Origin: Patulibacter medicamentivorans
GTDB taxonomy: Bacteria; Actinomycetota; Thermoleophilia; Solirubrobacterales; Solirubrobacteraceae
NCBI RefSeq assembly: GCF_000240225.1
Contig: NZ_AGUD01000004.1
Location: 1 to 61,856 of the forward strand
Reading direction: 5' to 3'
Length of the DNA stretch: 61,856 nt
Under the pieces are notes generated by a model. It saw nothing but the letters and a program-made list of their open reading frames with translations. It was not told the DNA's origin and did no database searches. A program made the translations under genes and the position numbers. The first letter of the stretch is position 1. Every line of letters begins with the position of its first letter. Below, piece by piece: positions 7,719-16,221 of the stretch.

Positions 7719-9333
7719 GGTCGACGCCGTCGTCGTCGGCAGCGGCCACAACGGGCTCGTCGCCGCCGCCTACCTGGCGCGCGCGGGCTGGTCGGTCGAG
7801 GTCCTGGAGCAGGCCGACCGCGCCGGCGGCGCGGTCGCCACCGAGGAGCTGACCGTCCCCGGCTACCGCCACGACACGTTCTCCAGCTGGCACCCGCTGT
7901 TCCAGGGGTCGCAGGCGTGGGCCGAGCTGGGGGACGAGCTGCGGGCCCACGGACTCGACTACGTCAACGCCGACGACGCGGTCACCGCCAGCGTGCTGCC
8001 CGACGGCAGCGCCGTGGTCGGCCACCGCGACCCGGAGCGGACCGCGGCCGGCTTCGGCGACCGCGACGGCGCCGCGTACCTGGCGGAGCTGGCCGACCTG
8101 GGCCGGCACATCGAGTCGATCGGCGGCCTGCTCGGCGTCGAGCTGCACGGCCTCGGCGCGCTGCGCCAGGCGGCCGGCCTGCGGCGGGCGATGGGCGGCC
8201 GGGCGTTCGCGGCGCTCGGGTCGCGGGTCGCCGCCAGCTCGCGCGCGTGGCTGGAGTCGACCTTCGAGGGCCGCGCGGTCGGCGACCTGCTGGCGCCGTG
8301 GGGGCTGCACACCGGCCTGACGCCGGACGACGCCGGCGGCGCGTTCTCGCTGCTGGCCCTGGCCGGCGGCCTCCACGCCGGCGGCTTGCCGGTCGTCCGT
8401 GGCGGCTCGGTCGGGTTCGTCGACGCGTTCGTCGGGCTGATCGCGGCCCACGGCGGCACCGTCCGCACCGGCACCGCGGTCGAGGAGATCGTCGTCCGCG
8501 GGGGTCGCGCGGTCGCCGTCCGCGCCGGCGGCGAGGAGATCGCCGCCCGCCGGGCCGTGATCGCCAACGTCACCCCGACCCAGCTCTACGGCTCGCTGCT
8601 GGCGGCGGGCAGCGCGCCGCGGCAGGCGACCGACGAGGCGGCCCGCTTCCGCTACGGCCGCCGCGCCGGCACCCAGATCCACCTGGCCCTCGACGCTCCG
8701 CCCCGCTGGCGCGGCGACGCCCGCCTGGCGCGGGCGCCGCTGATCCACCTGACGTCGGGCGTCGACGGGGTCACCCGCGCCTGCGTCGACGCGGCGCTCG
8801 GGCTGCTGCCGGCCGAGCCGACGATCGTCTGCGGCCAGCCGACGGTGATCGACCCCAGCCGCGCGCCCGCCGGCGGGGCGATCATCTGGATCCAGCTGCA
8901 GGAGGTGCCCTACCGGCCGACCGGCGACGCCGCCGGCACGATCGACGTCGGTGAGGGCAGCTGGACGCCGGAGCTGGAGGCGGCCTACGCCGACCGGATC
9001 GTCGAGCGGCTGGGCGTCCACGTCGAGGGGCTCCAGGAGTCGATCGTCGGCCGGGCGATCCTCAGCCCGCGCGAGCTGGAGCGCCGCAACCCGAACCTGG
9101 TCCGCGGCGACATCTACGCCGGCGCGACCGACCTCGACCAGTCCTACCTGTGGCGACCGCTGCCGAGCTTCGGCTCGCACGCCACGCCCGTGGCGGGCCT
9201 GTACCAGTGCGGGGCGAGCACCTATCCCGGCCCGGGCCTGAACGCCGCCTCGGGCCGGATCGTGGCCCGGGCGCTGCTGGCCCCGACCGCCCGCGAGCGG
9301 CTGCGGTCGCGGCTGCGGCGCGGACGCGGCTGA
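7708..9333 (+). CDS. FAD-dependent oxidoreductase, phytoene desaturase (CrtI)-like
   Basis: 541 aa. The N-terminal dinucleotide fold is VVVGSGHNGLVAAAYLARAG with the Glu-ending second strand SVEVLEQ. The C-terminal FAD contact is GLYQCGASTYPGPGLNAASG, typical of CrtI/amine-oxidase-like NAD(P)/FAD oxidoreductases of the COG1233 group. No other carotenoid genes are present, so a role in desaturating or isomerising the substrate of the SDR/CMD cluster is at least as likely. Last gene of the rightward run; it converges on iorB, with a stem-loop between. Confidence 0.85.
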   Translation: MAREVDAVVVGSGHNGLVAAAYLARAGWSVEVLEQADRAGGAVATEELTVPGYRHDTFSSWHPLFQGSQAWAELGDELRAHGLDYVNADDAVTASVLPDGSAVVGHRDPERTAAGFGDRDGAAYLAELADLGRHIESIGGLLGVELHGLGALRQAAGLRRAMGGRAFAALGSRVAASSRAWLESTFEGRAVGDLLAPWGLHTGLTPDDAGGAFSLLALAGGLHAGGLPVVRGGSVGFVDAFVGLIAAHGGTVRTGTAVEEIVVRGGRAVAVRAGGEEIAARRAVIANVTPTQLYGSLLAAGSAPRQATDEAARFRYGRRAGTQIHLALDAPPRWRGDARLARAPLIHLTSGVDGVTRACVDAALGLLPAEPTIVCGQPTVIDPSRAPAGGAIIWIQLQEVPYRPTGDAAGTIDVGEGSWTPELEAAYADRIVERLGVHVEGLQESIVGRAILSPRELERRNPNLVRGDIYAGATDLDQSYLWRPLPSFGSHATPVAGLYQCGASTYPGPGLNAASGRIVARALLAPTARERLRSRLRRGRG

Positions 9334-9345
9334 ACCTGCGGGAGC

Positions 9346-9370
9346 GTGCCCGGCCACGGCGGCCCGGCAC
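9346..9370. terminator. Bidirectional stem-loop terminator
   Basis: GTGCCCGGCC and GGCCCGGCAC pair with one mismatch around a 5-nt loop (ACGGC), 13 bp after the CrtI-like stop and just before the end of the convergent iorB gene. No U-tract is visible, as is common in this GC range. Confidence 0.5.
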
Positions 9371-9381
9371 GCCGCCGGCGC

Positions 9382-11022
9382 TCAGTGCGCCGGCGCCTTC
9401 GGCAGCTTCGCCTCCAGCTCGTGGCCGTGCTCGTCGGCCAGCGCCGCGTCGCGCAGCGCGGCCAGCCGCTCGGCGGCGCCGTCCTGGCCGGCCAGCTCGT
9501 CGGCGGCGTCCATCAGCCGGGCGAAGCTCTCGCTGCCGTGCTCGTAGGTCGCGCCGTAGCCCTTCAGCACCCGCTGGCACTCGACGATCTCGCGCGCCAG
9601 CTCGCCGTCGGCCGGCGCGACGCCCAGCGCCCGCTCGATCCAGCGGTCGATCGCCTCCTGCTCGCGCACGAAGCGCAGCGTCCGCGGGCGCAGCGGCCGC
9701 ATCCGGGCCAGCAGCGACAGCTGCGTGTAGCCGAGGATCGACGTGGTGTTCAGGATCATGCCCTGGCGGGTGGCCGCCTGGACGGTCCGGCGCACGATCC
9801 GCGACCGCCGCAGCCGCTTGGCCATCCCCGCGGGCATCGAGTCGGTCAGCTCGTCGAACTGCGGGTGCAGGTACTCGCGCACCTGGAGCAGCTGGTCCGG
9901 CTTGGCCTTGGCCTCCTGGCGGATCCGGTCCATCCGCGCCCGGCGGGTCTTCTGCTGGGCGACCTGGATGATGTCCTGGAAGCACATCCAGAGCGCGACG
10001 TGGCGGGCCGCCTCGCAGGTCAGCCGGGCCTCGCCCTCGCGGTCGGGGTCGACCGCGGCGAATCGCCGCACCCGCTCCAGGTAGCGCTCGGCGTACGAGG
10101 CGTCCTGGTAGACGGCGGTCCGCACCAGGCCGTGCAGCGTCATCGAGCGGGCCGCCTCGGGCAGCTCGCGAACCTGCTCGGCCAGCGGTCGCAGGCCAGG
10201 TCCGACGAGCGACCCCGGGTCCTCTGCGGCAATCCGCCGCCGCTCCTCCTCGCGATGCCCCTTGCGCGCCTCGACGGCCCGCGAGGGCCGCGCCGGTCCC
10301 GCGTCGGACGCCCCCGACCAGCTGCTCATCGGCAGCTCGACCGGGGCGGGCGCGGGTGCGGCGGGGGGCTCGGTGGCCGCGTCGTAGCCGGCGGCGAAGG
10401 CGGCCAGCGAGGACTCGACGCCCTTGCCGAAGGCGCGGATCGGCGCCTCGAACGCCTCGCGCGTGAACGGCAGCGCGCCGCAGCCGGCGACGGCGCCGAA
10501 GAGCGAGGCGCTGATCACGCTGCCCGCGTCCTCGGCCATCTGCATGAAGTCCGCGGCCACCAGCCGCTTCGACGCGCGGCCGGCGGCGGCCAGCAACTCT
10601 GCGTCGTCGACCCGGCCGTCGCCCATCGCCATCTTCTCGTCGATCGAGTAGACGCGGCTGGTCGAGGTGATCAGCGTGGTCCGGTCGGCGGTCGAGAACC
10701 CGCGCTGGATCGCGCGGCCGCTCTCCATCAGCTCCGACGCGACGACCACGTCGACCTCGCCGGGGGTGGGGAAGATGCTCATCACCGGCTCGCGGCGGAC
10801 GCCGCCGGTCGCGGCGTCGCCCTCGGCCGGCGGGAACAGCTCGACGTAGTAGACGGTGGCCCCGGTGCGCTGCGCGACGCCGGCGACCGAGGTGTTCTGG
10901 GCGTACCAGCCGCCCTGCTCGGCGACCGCGACGACCCAGTCCGCCAGCACGCCGCCGCCCTCGCCGCCGAGGGCGAGGATCGCGAGCGTCAGCGGACGCC
11001 GCCCTTCCGACCAGCTCGACAT
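9382..11022 (-). CDS. iorB: Indolepyruvate oxidoreductase subunit beta family protein, long form with C-terminal DUF6537-like region
   Basis: 546 aa, against about 200 aa for classical IorB. Residues 1-220 are the pyruvate:ferredoxin oxidoreductase gamma-type domain (LAILALGGEGGGVLADWV, SVAGVAQRTGATVYYVE, EVDVVVASELMESGRA). After a Pro/Ala linker, about 280 residues of helical, Arg-rich sequence resemble the C-terminal extension (DUF6537) of fused bacterial indolepyruvate oxidoreductases. It would work with IorA to oxidise aryl-2-oxoacids to aryl-acetyl-CoA using ferredoxin. The start ATG shares one base with the iorA stop (TGATG). Confidence 0.85.
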   Translation of the reverse strand: MSSWSEGRRPLTLAILALGGEGGGVLADWVVAVAEQGGWYAQNTSVAGVAQRTGATVYYVELFPPAEGDAATGGVRREPVMSIFPTPGEVDVVVASELMESGRAIQRGFSTADRTTLITSTSRVYSIDEKMAMGDGRVDDAELLAAAGRASKRLVAADFMQMAEDAGSVISASLFGAVAGCGALPFTREAFEAPIRAFGKGVESSLAAFAAGYDAATEPPAAPAPAPVELPMSSWSGASDAGPARPSRAVEARKGHREEERRRIAAEDPGSLVGPGLRPLAEQVRELPEAARSMTLHGLVRTAVYQDASYAERYLERVRRFAAVDPDREGEARLTCEAARHVALWMCFQDIIQVAQQKTRRARMDRIRQEAKAKPDQLLQVREYLHPQFDELTDSMPAGMAKRLRRSRIVRRTVQAATRQGMILNTTSILGYTQLSLLARMRPLRPRTLRFVREQEAIDRWIERALGVAPADGELAREIVECQRVLKGYGATYEHGSESFARLMDAADELAGQDGAAERLAALRDAALADEHGHELEAKLPKAPAH

Positions 11023-13187
11023 CAGGCGGCGACCTCGAATCGCGCGGCGCGGCGCTCCAGCCCGCGGGAGAGGGCGCGCATCCACCACGAGCGGATCCGC
11101 ACCAGGACCTTGTCGCGCGCTGTCGGGTTGTGCACGACGTCGGTCCGGTAGAACGACGGGCAGAGGACGGCCGCGTGGGCGTTGTTGCCGCAGACGCCGC
11201 AGCCGACGCAGCTGTCGAGCACCTTCGCGACCGGGTCGGTCCGCATCGGGTCGGGGTTCGACGCGATCGTCAGCGACGGGCAGCCGGAGATCCGGATGCA
11301 GGCGTGATCGCCGGTGCAGGTCTCGGCGTCGACGCCGAAGCGCTCGCGCACGACCCGCTTGCCGTCCTTCAGCGCCTTGCGCATCTCGGGCTTCACGCGC
11401 CGCTGACGGTTCAGCTGGCACTCGCTCTGCATCACGAGCACCTTCGGGCCGGCGTCCTTGGCCTCGAACGCCTCGACGAACGTGTCGCGGACCTGGGTGA
11501 CGTCGAAGGTGTTGTCGATCGTCTTCGCCCACTCGACGCCGATCCCGCGAACGGCCTTCTCGATCGGGTGCTGGGTCGAGCGCAGCGGCGTGTCGGCGTG
11601 CGAGGAGAGCACGTCCTGGCCGCCGGTGGCGGCGCTGTAGTCGTTGTCGACCACGACCAGCACCTGGTCGTTCTTGTTGAAGACCGCGTTGCCGACGCCG
11701 CTGGTCAGGCCGTTGTGCCAGAAGCCGCCGTCGCCCATGATCGCGACGGTCGAGCGGTCGGCGCCCGACGCGTTGAGCGCGGAGGCGCCGGCCGAGCCGA
11801 GGCCGTAGCCCATCGTCGTCGCGCCGAGGTCGAAGGGCGCGTTGATCGCGAACAGGTGGCAGCCGATGTCGGCGCTGACGTGGTGCTGGCCGGTCTCGCG
11901 CTCGGCGAGCTTCATGCCGCTGAAGATCGGGCGCTCGGGGCAGCCGGTGCAGAGGCCCGGGGGCCGGGGGAGGATGGCCGCCGGATCGACCGGCGACGCG
12001 AACGGGCTGGCCGGGTCGTCGCGGTCCAGCAGCAGGGCGGGCTCGTGGACGACCAGGTCGGGCTGGTAGCGCTGGAGGAACGCGGCGATCCCCTTCGTCA
12101 TCGCCGCCGACGTGTACTCGCCGGCGACCGGCAGCAGGTCCTTGCCGTGCAGCGCGGTGTCGACCCCGGCGCGGCGCAGGATCGCGTTGAGGTTCTGCTC
12201 CAGGTAGTCGGGCTGGCCCTCCTCCAGCAGCAGCACCGCGCGCTTGCCGGAGCAGAACGCGACGATCTCGTCGTCGACCACCGGGTACGTCACGTTCATG
12301 ACGTAGAGCGGCACCTGGGTGTTGCCGAACGGGTCGGAGCAGCCGAGCAGCTCCATCGAGCGGTTGAGCGTGTTGTACAGCCCGCCCTGGGTGATGATCC
12401 CGATGTCGCTGGCGCCGTCGTTGATGACCTCGTTCAGGCCCCGCTCCTTGATGAAGCGGACGGCGGCCGGCCAACGGTCGTTGACCTTCTCCTGCTCGTG
12501 CTGGAAGCTCGCCGGCGGCAGCACGACCCGGCTGACGTCGCGGGCCGGGTTCTCGATCGCGTCCTTGACGGTCATCGGCGGCCGCCGGTTGTCCTTGGCG
12601 GTGAACGCGCCGTGCAGGTGGCAGGAGCGCAGCCGCAGGTCGAGCATCACCGGGGTGTTGCTGGCCTCCGACAGCTCGAAGCCGGCCTCGACCGCGTCGA
12701 CGATCGCCGTGATGTTCGGCCGCGGGTCGAGCAGCCACATCTGCGACTTCATGGCGAACGCGTGCGAGCGCTCCTGCATGATGCTCGAGCCCTCGCCGTA
12801 GTCCTCGCCGAGGATCACGAGCGCGCCGCCCTTGACGCCGCCGCTGGCCAGGTTCGCCAGCGCGTCGGAGGCGACGTTCAGGCCGACCGTCGACTTGAAG
12901 GTCACCGCGCCGCGCAGCGGATAGTGGACCGACGCGGCCAGCATCGCGGCGGCGGTCGCCTCGGACGCGCTGTTCTCGAAGTAGACGCCCAGCTCGTCGA
13001 GGATCTCGCGCGCGTCGCCGAGCACGTCCATCAGGTGCGAGATCGGGGCGCCCTGGTACCCGCCGACGTACGCGACGCCGGACTGGAGCAGGGCCTTGGT
13101 CACGGCGAGGATGCCCTCGACGTGCAACTCGGTGCCGGCGCCGTGGCGCAGCTGCTGCACCTCGGCGGTGAAGGATCGCTCGGCCAT
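11022..13187 (-). CDS. iorA: Indolepyruvate ferredoxin oxidoreductase subunit alpha
   Basis: 721 aa. N-terminal pyrimidine-like domain with GYQGAPISHLMDVL; a GLCTGCPERP motif at about 411; the TPP/Mg motif GDGGFWHNGL at about 482-491. The C-terminal Fe-S region has one cluster with CVGCGVCGNNA and a distal LCP (657-676). The first cluster reads CTGDHACIRISGCP, with three Cys where the archaeal form has CxxCxxCxxxCP. It converts indole- or phenylpyruvate to the aryl-acetyl-CoA, consistent with the PaaX-like regulator and PaaI-like thioesterase immediately upstream. Transcribed with iorB. Confidence 0.9.
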   Translation of the reverse strand: MAERSFTAEVQQLRHGAGTELHVEGILAVTKALLQSGVAYVGGYQGAPISHLMDVLGDAREILDELGVYFENSASEATAAAMLAASVHYPLRGAVTFKSTVGLNVASDALANLASGGVKGGALVILGEDYGEGSSIMQERSHAFAMKSQMWLLDPRPNITAIVDAVEAGFELSEASNTPVMLDLRLRSCHLHGAFTAKDNRRPPMTVKDAIENPARDVSRVVLPPASFQHEQEKVNDRWPAAVRFIKERGLNEVINDGASDIGIITQGGLYNTLNRSMELLGCSDPFGNTQVPLYVMNVTYPVVDDEIVAFCSGKRAVLLLEEGQPDYLEQNLNAILRRAGVDTALHGKDLLPVAGEYTSAAMTKGIAAFLQRYQPDLVVHEPALLLDRDDPASPFASPVDPAAILPRPPGLCTGCPERPIFSGMKLAERETGQHHVSADIGCHLFAINAPFDLGATTMGYGLGSAGASALNASGADRSTVAIMGDGGFWHNGLTSGVGNAVFNKNDQVLVVVDNDYSAATGGQDVLSSHADTPLRSTQHPIEKAVRGIGVEWAKTIDNTFDVTQVRDTFVEAFEAKDAGPKVLVMQSECQLNRQRRVKPEMRKALKDGKRVVRERFGVDAETCTGDHACIRISGCPSLTIASNPDPMRTDPVAKVLDSCVGCGVCGNNAHAAVLCPSFYRTDVVHNPTARDKVLVRIRSWWMRALSRGLERRAARFEVAA

Positions 13188-13300
13188 CTCCGCTTCGCCC
13201 CTTGTGGTGGAACCTCGGTCCGGCGACGCCGGACCCGGACGCGTGGCGCGCAGCGGGGAGCGCCACGGCCACGAAGCAGCCTACCGCCGCGCCGGCGATC

Positions 13301-13340
13301 TGTCTACATAGGAGCGAGGTGATATGTCTAGCGAGGTGAT
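13301..13340. promoter_or_regulatory. Tandem boxes upstream of iorA, overlapping the end of the PaaX-like gene
   Basis: TGTCTA (13301-13306) and AGCGAGGTGAT (13313-13323) are both repeated as TGTCTA (13325-13330) and AGCGAGGTGAT (13330-13340). The unit therefore occurs twice in 40 bp, about 115-150 bp upstream of the iorA ATG. An ACATA...TATGT dyad is included. The region is less GC-rich than its surroundings. Probably promoter/operator sequence of iorAB; the protein that binds is unknown, and the PaaX-like regulator next door is the obvious candidate. Confidence 0.5.
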
Positions 13341-14269
13341 TCGGGCGCTTCGCGATCGAGCACGAGCCGCTCCTGCTGCGCGACGCCGTGGAAGTGCGCG
13401 TCGGCCGCCTCGGCCAGTCCCTCGTAGAGCGCGTCGAACAGCGCGACGACGTCCTCCCGGAGCTCGCCGACGGCGTCGACCTCCGGCGGGAGCTCCGGGT
13501 CCAGGGCGGGGAAGAACCGGAAGCGGTGCAGCATCGCCGTGCGGATCAGGAACGCCTCCCGCGGGGTCAGGGCGGCCTGCTGCTCGGCGGCCCGGAAGGG
13601 CGCGTATGCATCGATGAACGCGCGGTACTGCCGGTCGACCGCGTCGAGGTCCCAGGCCTGGGCGACGATCGCCGTGGGGGAGAGCCCGCGCGACAGCCGT
13701 CCGACGAAGACCGACGCGAAGGACTCGATGCCGAGCGACCGCAGGAGCGCCGTCGCCTCGGGCTCCCGATCGCGAGCGGCGATCCAGGTGCTGTCCTGGA
13801 CCGAGCCGAAGCCCAGGAATCGCAGGCGCGAGGCCAGTCGCGAGCGCGCGACGCGCTCGGCCTCGGGCATCGCGTGCCAGACGATCGTCCAGAGGTCGTT
13901 CGCGCGGGCCGCGCGGCCGAAGCCGAAGATCCGCCGGTCGCCGTCGCTCAGCAGCTCGTCGGCGCGGTTGGTCAGCGAGTAGAAGGCCAGCCGTCCCTGC
14001 TTGTGCCGCGCGAGCAGCCCGCGGCCCGCGAGCCGGGCCAACGCGGCCCGGGCGGCTTCGATCGAGAAGCCGAACTCGGTCAGCAGCTCGACCGCGCCGC
14101 CGGACCAGACGGTGGCGCGTGGATCCCGCAGGTGGGCTCCGAGGATGGTGAGGACGAGATCCTGCGGCTGGAGCGGGGCGCCGTCGGCGGCCACCGGACG
14201 CTGATCCTGCGCGCCGCGAGTCGCGCGACGGCGGGCGGGCGACGGGTGGTGGGAGTCGGGGGACGGCAT
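13328..14269 (-). CDS. PaaX family transcriptional regulator
   Basis: 313 aa from ATG 14269 (GTG 14275 possible). The winged HTH spans roughly 25-110 (DLVLTILGAHL, FGFSIEAARAALARLAGRGLL, then a KQGRLAFYSLT wing). The central and C-terminal PaaX-type domains follow, with DLWTIVWHAMPEAERVARSRL, LRFLGFGSVQDSTWIA and REAFLIRTAMLHRFRFFPALDPELP. PaaX of E. coli represses phenylacetate genes and releases DNA on phenylacetyl-CoA. Here it lies between a PaaI-like thioesterase and iorAB, so control of aryl-acetyl-CoA metabolism is a fair inference. The 34-aa Arg/Pro-rich N-terminus is poorly conserved-looking and may be partly untranslated. Confidence 0.85.
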   Translation of the reverse strand: MPSPDSHHPSPARRRATRGAQDQRPVAADGAPLQPQDLVLTILGAHLRDPRATVWSGGAVELLTEFGFSIEAARAALARLAGRGLLARHKQGRLAFYSLTNRADELLSDGDRRIFGFGRAARANDLWTIVWHAMPEAERVARSRLASRLRFLGFGSVQDSTWIAARDREPEATALLRSLGIESFASVFVGRLSRGLSPTAIVAQAWDLDAVDRQYRAFIDAYAPFRAAEQQAALTPREAFLIRTAMLHRFRFFPALDPELPPEVDAVGELREDVVALFDALYEGLAEAADAHFHGVAQQERLVLDREAPESPR

Positions 14270-14370
14270 CGTTGGCACCGCGCAGCCTAGAGCGCAGGTG
14301 GCCGGCGCGCACGGCGCGCGACCCCGGTCGCGGCGGGTCCCGGCCGTCGCGTCGGCGGACGAGCCGTCGA

Positions 14371-14802
14371 CTAGGGACGCCGGCGTGCGTCGTCGGCCGG
14401 GCGAACCGCGATCGTGACGCGCGAGATCGCGCACGGCCGGCCCTCGTCGTCCTGCAGCTCGACGTCCCAGACCCAGGTGGTCCGGCCGCGGTGGCGCGGC
14501 TCCGCGCTGCCCAGGATCCGCCCGCCGGCGACGGGTCGCAGGAAGCTCGTGGCGTTCGACAGCCCGAGCGCGAACGCGCCGCGTGAGGCCACGGCCTGGT
14601 TGGTGCCGAACGAGGCGAGCGCCTCGGCGATGCTGCAGTACACGCCGCCGTGGACGACGCCGGTCGGCTGCAGGTGGTGGGCGGCCACGTCGAGCGCGCC
14701 GCGGGTCCGCTCGGCCGAGCACTCGAGGATCCGCAGGCCGTAGAACTCGTCGAAGGCCGACGCGTTCGCCAGCGCGTCGTCGTAGGCGGCGCCGCTGCTC
14801 AT
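14371..14802 (-). CDS. PaaI family thioesterase (hotdog fold)
   Basis: 143 aa. The hotdog core shows LQPTGVVHGGVYCSIAEALAS (the HGG region and catalytic acidic residue on the long helix), then SNATSFLRPVAGGRI, and a terminal strand with WVWDVELQDDEGRPCAISRVTIAV. It would hydrolyse aryl-CoA or other acyl-CoA esters. An upstream ATG (14844) adds 14 residues, but it falls inside the promoter -10 region described separately. ATG 14802 also has a GTGGGG Shine-Dalgarno-like stretch at the right distance. Confidence 0.85.
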   Translation of the reverse strand: MSSGAAYDDALANASAFDEFYGLRILECSAERTRGALDVAAHHLQPTGVVHGGVYCSIAEALASFGTNQAVASRGAFALGLSNATSFLRPVAGGRILGSAEPRHRGRTTWVWDVELQDDEGRPCAISRVTIAVRPADDARRRP

Positions 14803-14842
14803 CGATCCCCACCCGCTGCGTCGTTCGCCGTCAACGCTTTGC

Positions 14843-14872
14843 ATACTTTCGCGCTGGCATGCCTACTGTCAA
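14843..14872 (-). promoter_or_regulatory. Promoter of the PaaI-like thioesterase gene
   Basis: A perfect -35 hexamer TTGACA (14872-14867, minus strand) is followed 18 bp later by AAGTAT (14848-14843). This would place the transcription start near 14835 and the ATG at 14802 about 30 bp downstream. It lies in the 211-bp divergent gap before the secreted-protein gene. Confidence 0.5.
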
Positions 14873-15013
14873 GCGACGCGCGAGGCGGCCTGGAGGCGGT
14901 GGTCCCGGTCGGTGGGTGTCGTACGCTGCTGGCGTACTTCGACGCGCGGCCAGGGTCGGGTCGGTGGCCCCGTGCTCGCGGTGTCCGTACTCCGATCCCC
15001 CCCCGAGGCAACG

Positions 15014-16123
15014 ATGTCCCGATCTGCCGTCTCCGCCCGCCCTGACGACCGGCGGCGTCTCGTCAATCGCGTCCGCGGCCCGCGCCTGCGGGTCGTCGTG
15101 GCGGTGGCCACGGCGCTGGCTGCCGGGCCCGCGGCGACCGCGTCCGCGGCCGGCCCGTCGGTCCAGGTGAGCGCGACGCCGATCGCCAAGCCGCTGGCGA
15201 CGAAGGCGACGAAGGCGACGGTGGCGGTCAGGAACGCCGGCAAGGGCACGATCCGCGGTCTGACGCTGACCGTGTCCCCGGCGAAGGGCGTGACGGTCAC
15301 GGTCTCGGGCGCCGAGAAGGGCAGGCGGAGCCGCAAGCTGCGGTCGCTCAGGGCGGGCAGGACCGTGCGGATCGGCGTCGCGGTGCGCCGTACGAGCAAG
15401 GGCCCCAAGAGCGGCAGCCTGGGTCTGAAGGTGGTCCGCAAGGGCAGGACGGTGGCGAGGGGCAAGCTGGCCTTCGGCGTCAAGCCGGGGCAGTCGACCG
15501 ACCCGAACTCGCTGGCCGGCCGCTACTTCTGGGGCTCGACGTACACGGTCTCCGGGATCCAGCAGCACACGCTGTACTTCACCGGGTCGAACCTGGTGTT
15601 CACTTCGGACGCCGAGAGCGCGTGGCCGACGTGCACCGCGGTGACCGACACGTGCAAGTCGTACTCCTACGACGCGGCGAAGAAGCAGCTGACGATCGAC
15701 GGCCAGCCCGCCACCCTCGAGGGCCGCAAGCTGACGCTCGACGGCGACGCCTACCTGGAGTTCGGCTACCCGCCGGCGGGGGCGCGCTGGGACACCCAGG
15801 TCACCTACTCGAACTCGAGCGGGATCTGCCCGCTGTCCTGCAGCTACTACACGGAGAACCTGACCTTCCGTCCCGACGGCACGTTCATCCGCGACGCGGT
15901 CGCGTCCGGCAGCGGCCCGATCGTCGACTGGGCGTCGATCCCGCCGAACAGCAAGGGCACCTACGAGGTTCGCGCCGACCACACCCTGCGCCTGGCGTTC
16001 GCCGATGGCAGCGAGCGGATCGAGACGATCGGGCTGTACCTGAACGACGACGGCAGCCTCCAGGCCGCCGGCGAGGGCATGGTCCTCGGCGGCGACGGCT
16101 ACTTCGACATCCGCGACAAGTAG
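15014..16123 (+). CDS. Secreted protein of unknown function with N-terminal beta-sandwich-like region
   Basis: 369 aa. Signal peptide: an Arg-rich start (DDRRRLVNRVRG), a hydrophobic core VVVAVATALAAGPAATA, and likely cleavage after SAA near residue 48. Residues 50-160 resemble a CARDB/APHP-type Ig-like repeat (VSATPIAKP, KATVAVRNAGKGTIRGLTLTV, KGVTVTVSG). Residues 175-369 form a Gly/Tyr/Thr-rich beta domain with two Cys pairs (WPTCTAVTDTC; GICPLSC) that may be disulfides outside the cell. GAGG ribosome binding site 6 bp before ATG 15014. No function recognised. It converges on the following leftward operon. Confidence 0.7.
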   Translation: MSRSAVSARPDDRRRLVNRVRGPRLRVVVAVATALAAGPAATASAAGPSVQVSATPIAKPLATKATKATVAVRNAGKGTIRGLTLTVSPAKGVTVTVSGAEKGRRSRKLRSLRAGRTVRIGVAVRRTSKGPKSGSLGLKVVRKGRTVARGKLAFGVKPGQSTDPNSLAGRYFWGSTYTVSGIQQHTLYFTGSNLVFTSDAESAWPTCTAVTDTCKSYSYDAAKKQLTIDGQPATLEGRKLTLDGDAYLEFGYPPAGARWDTQVTYSNSSGICPLSCSYYTENLTFRPDGTFIRDAVASGSGPIVDWASIPPNSKGTYEVRADHTLRLAFADGSERIETIGLYLNDDGSLQAAGEGMVLGGDGYFDIRDK

Positions 16124-16183
16124 CAGCGGCGGGGCGGCGAGCCGGTTTCAGGCATGCACGCCAGGAGCGCCCGAGCCGTGGAG

Positions 16184-16205
16184 GGGACGTGGTGGATGCC
16201 GTCCC
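16184..16205. terminator. Weak stem-loop between convergent genes
   Basis: GGGACG and CGTCCC pair around a 10-nt loop, with flanking GAG/CTC possibly extending the stem over one bulge. It is the only inverted repeat I see in the 98-bp convergent gap. Confidence 0.3.
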
Positions 16206-16221
16206 TCAGGGCGGGTTGCGG

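Noticed and set aside
7708-9333. Carotenoid biosynthesis phytoene desaturase
   Set aside because: No crtB, crtE or other carotenoid gene is near, and CrtI-like oxidoreductases are broad in function; only the family name is kept.
14803-14844. Longer N-terminus for the PaaI-like thioesterase from ATG 14844
   Set aside because: This ATG lies within the predicted -10 region after a perfect TTGACA, and ATG 14802 has a better ribosome binding site and normal family length.
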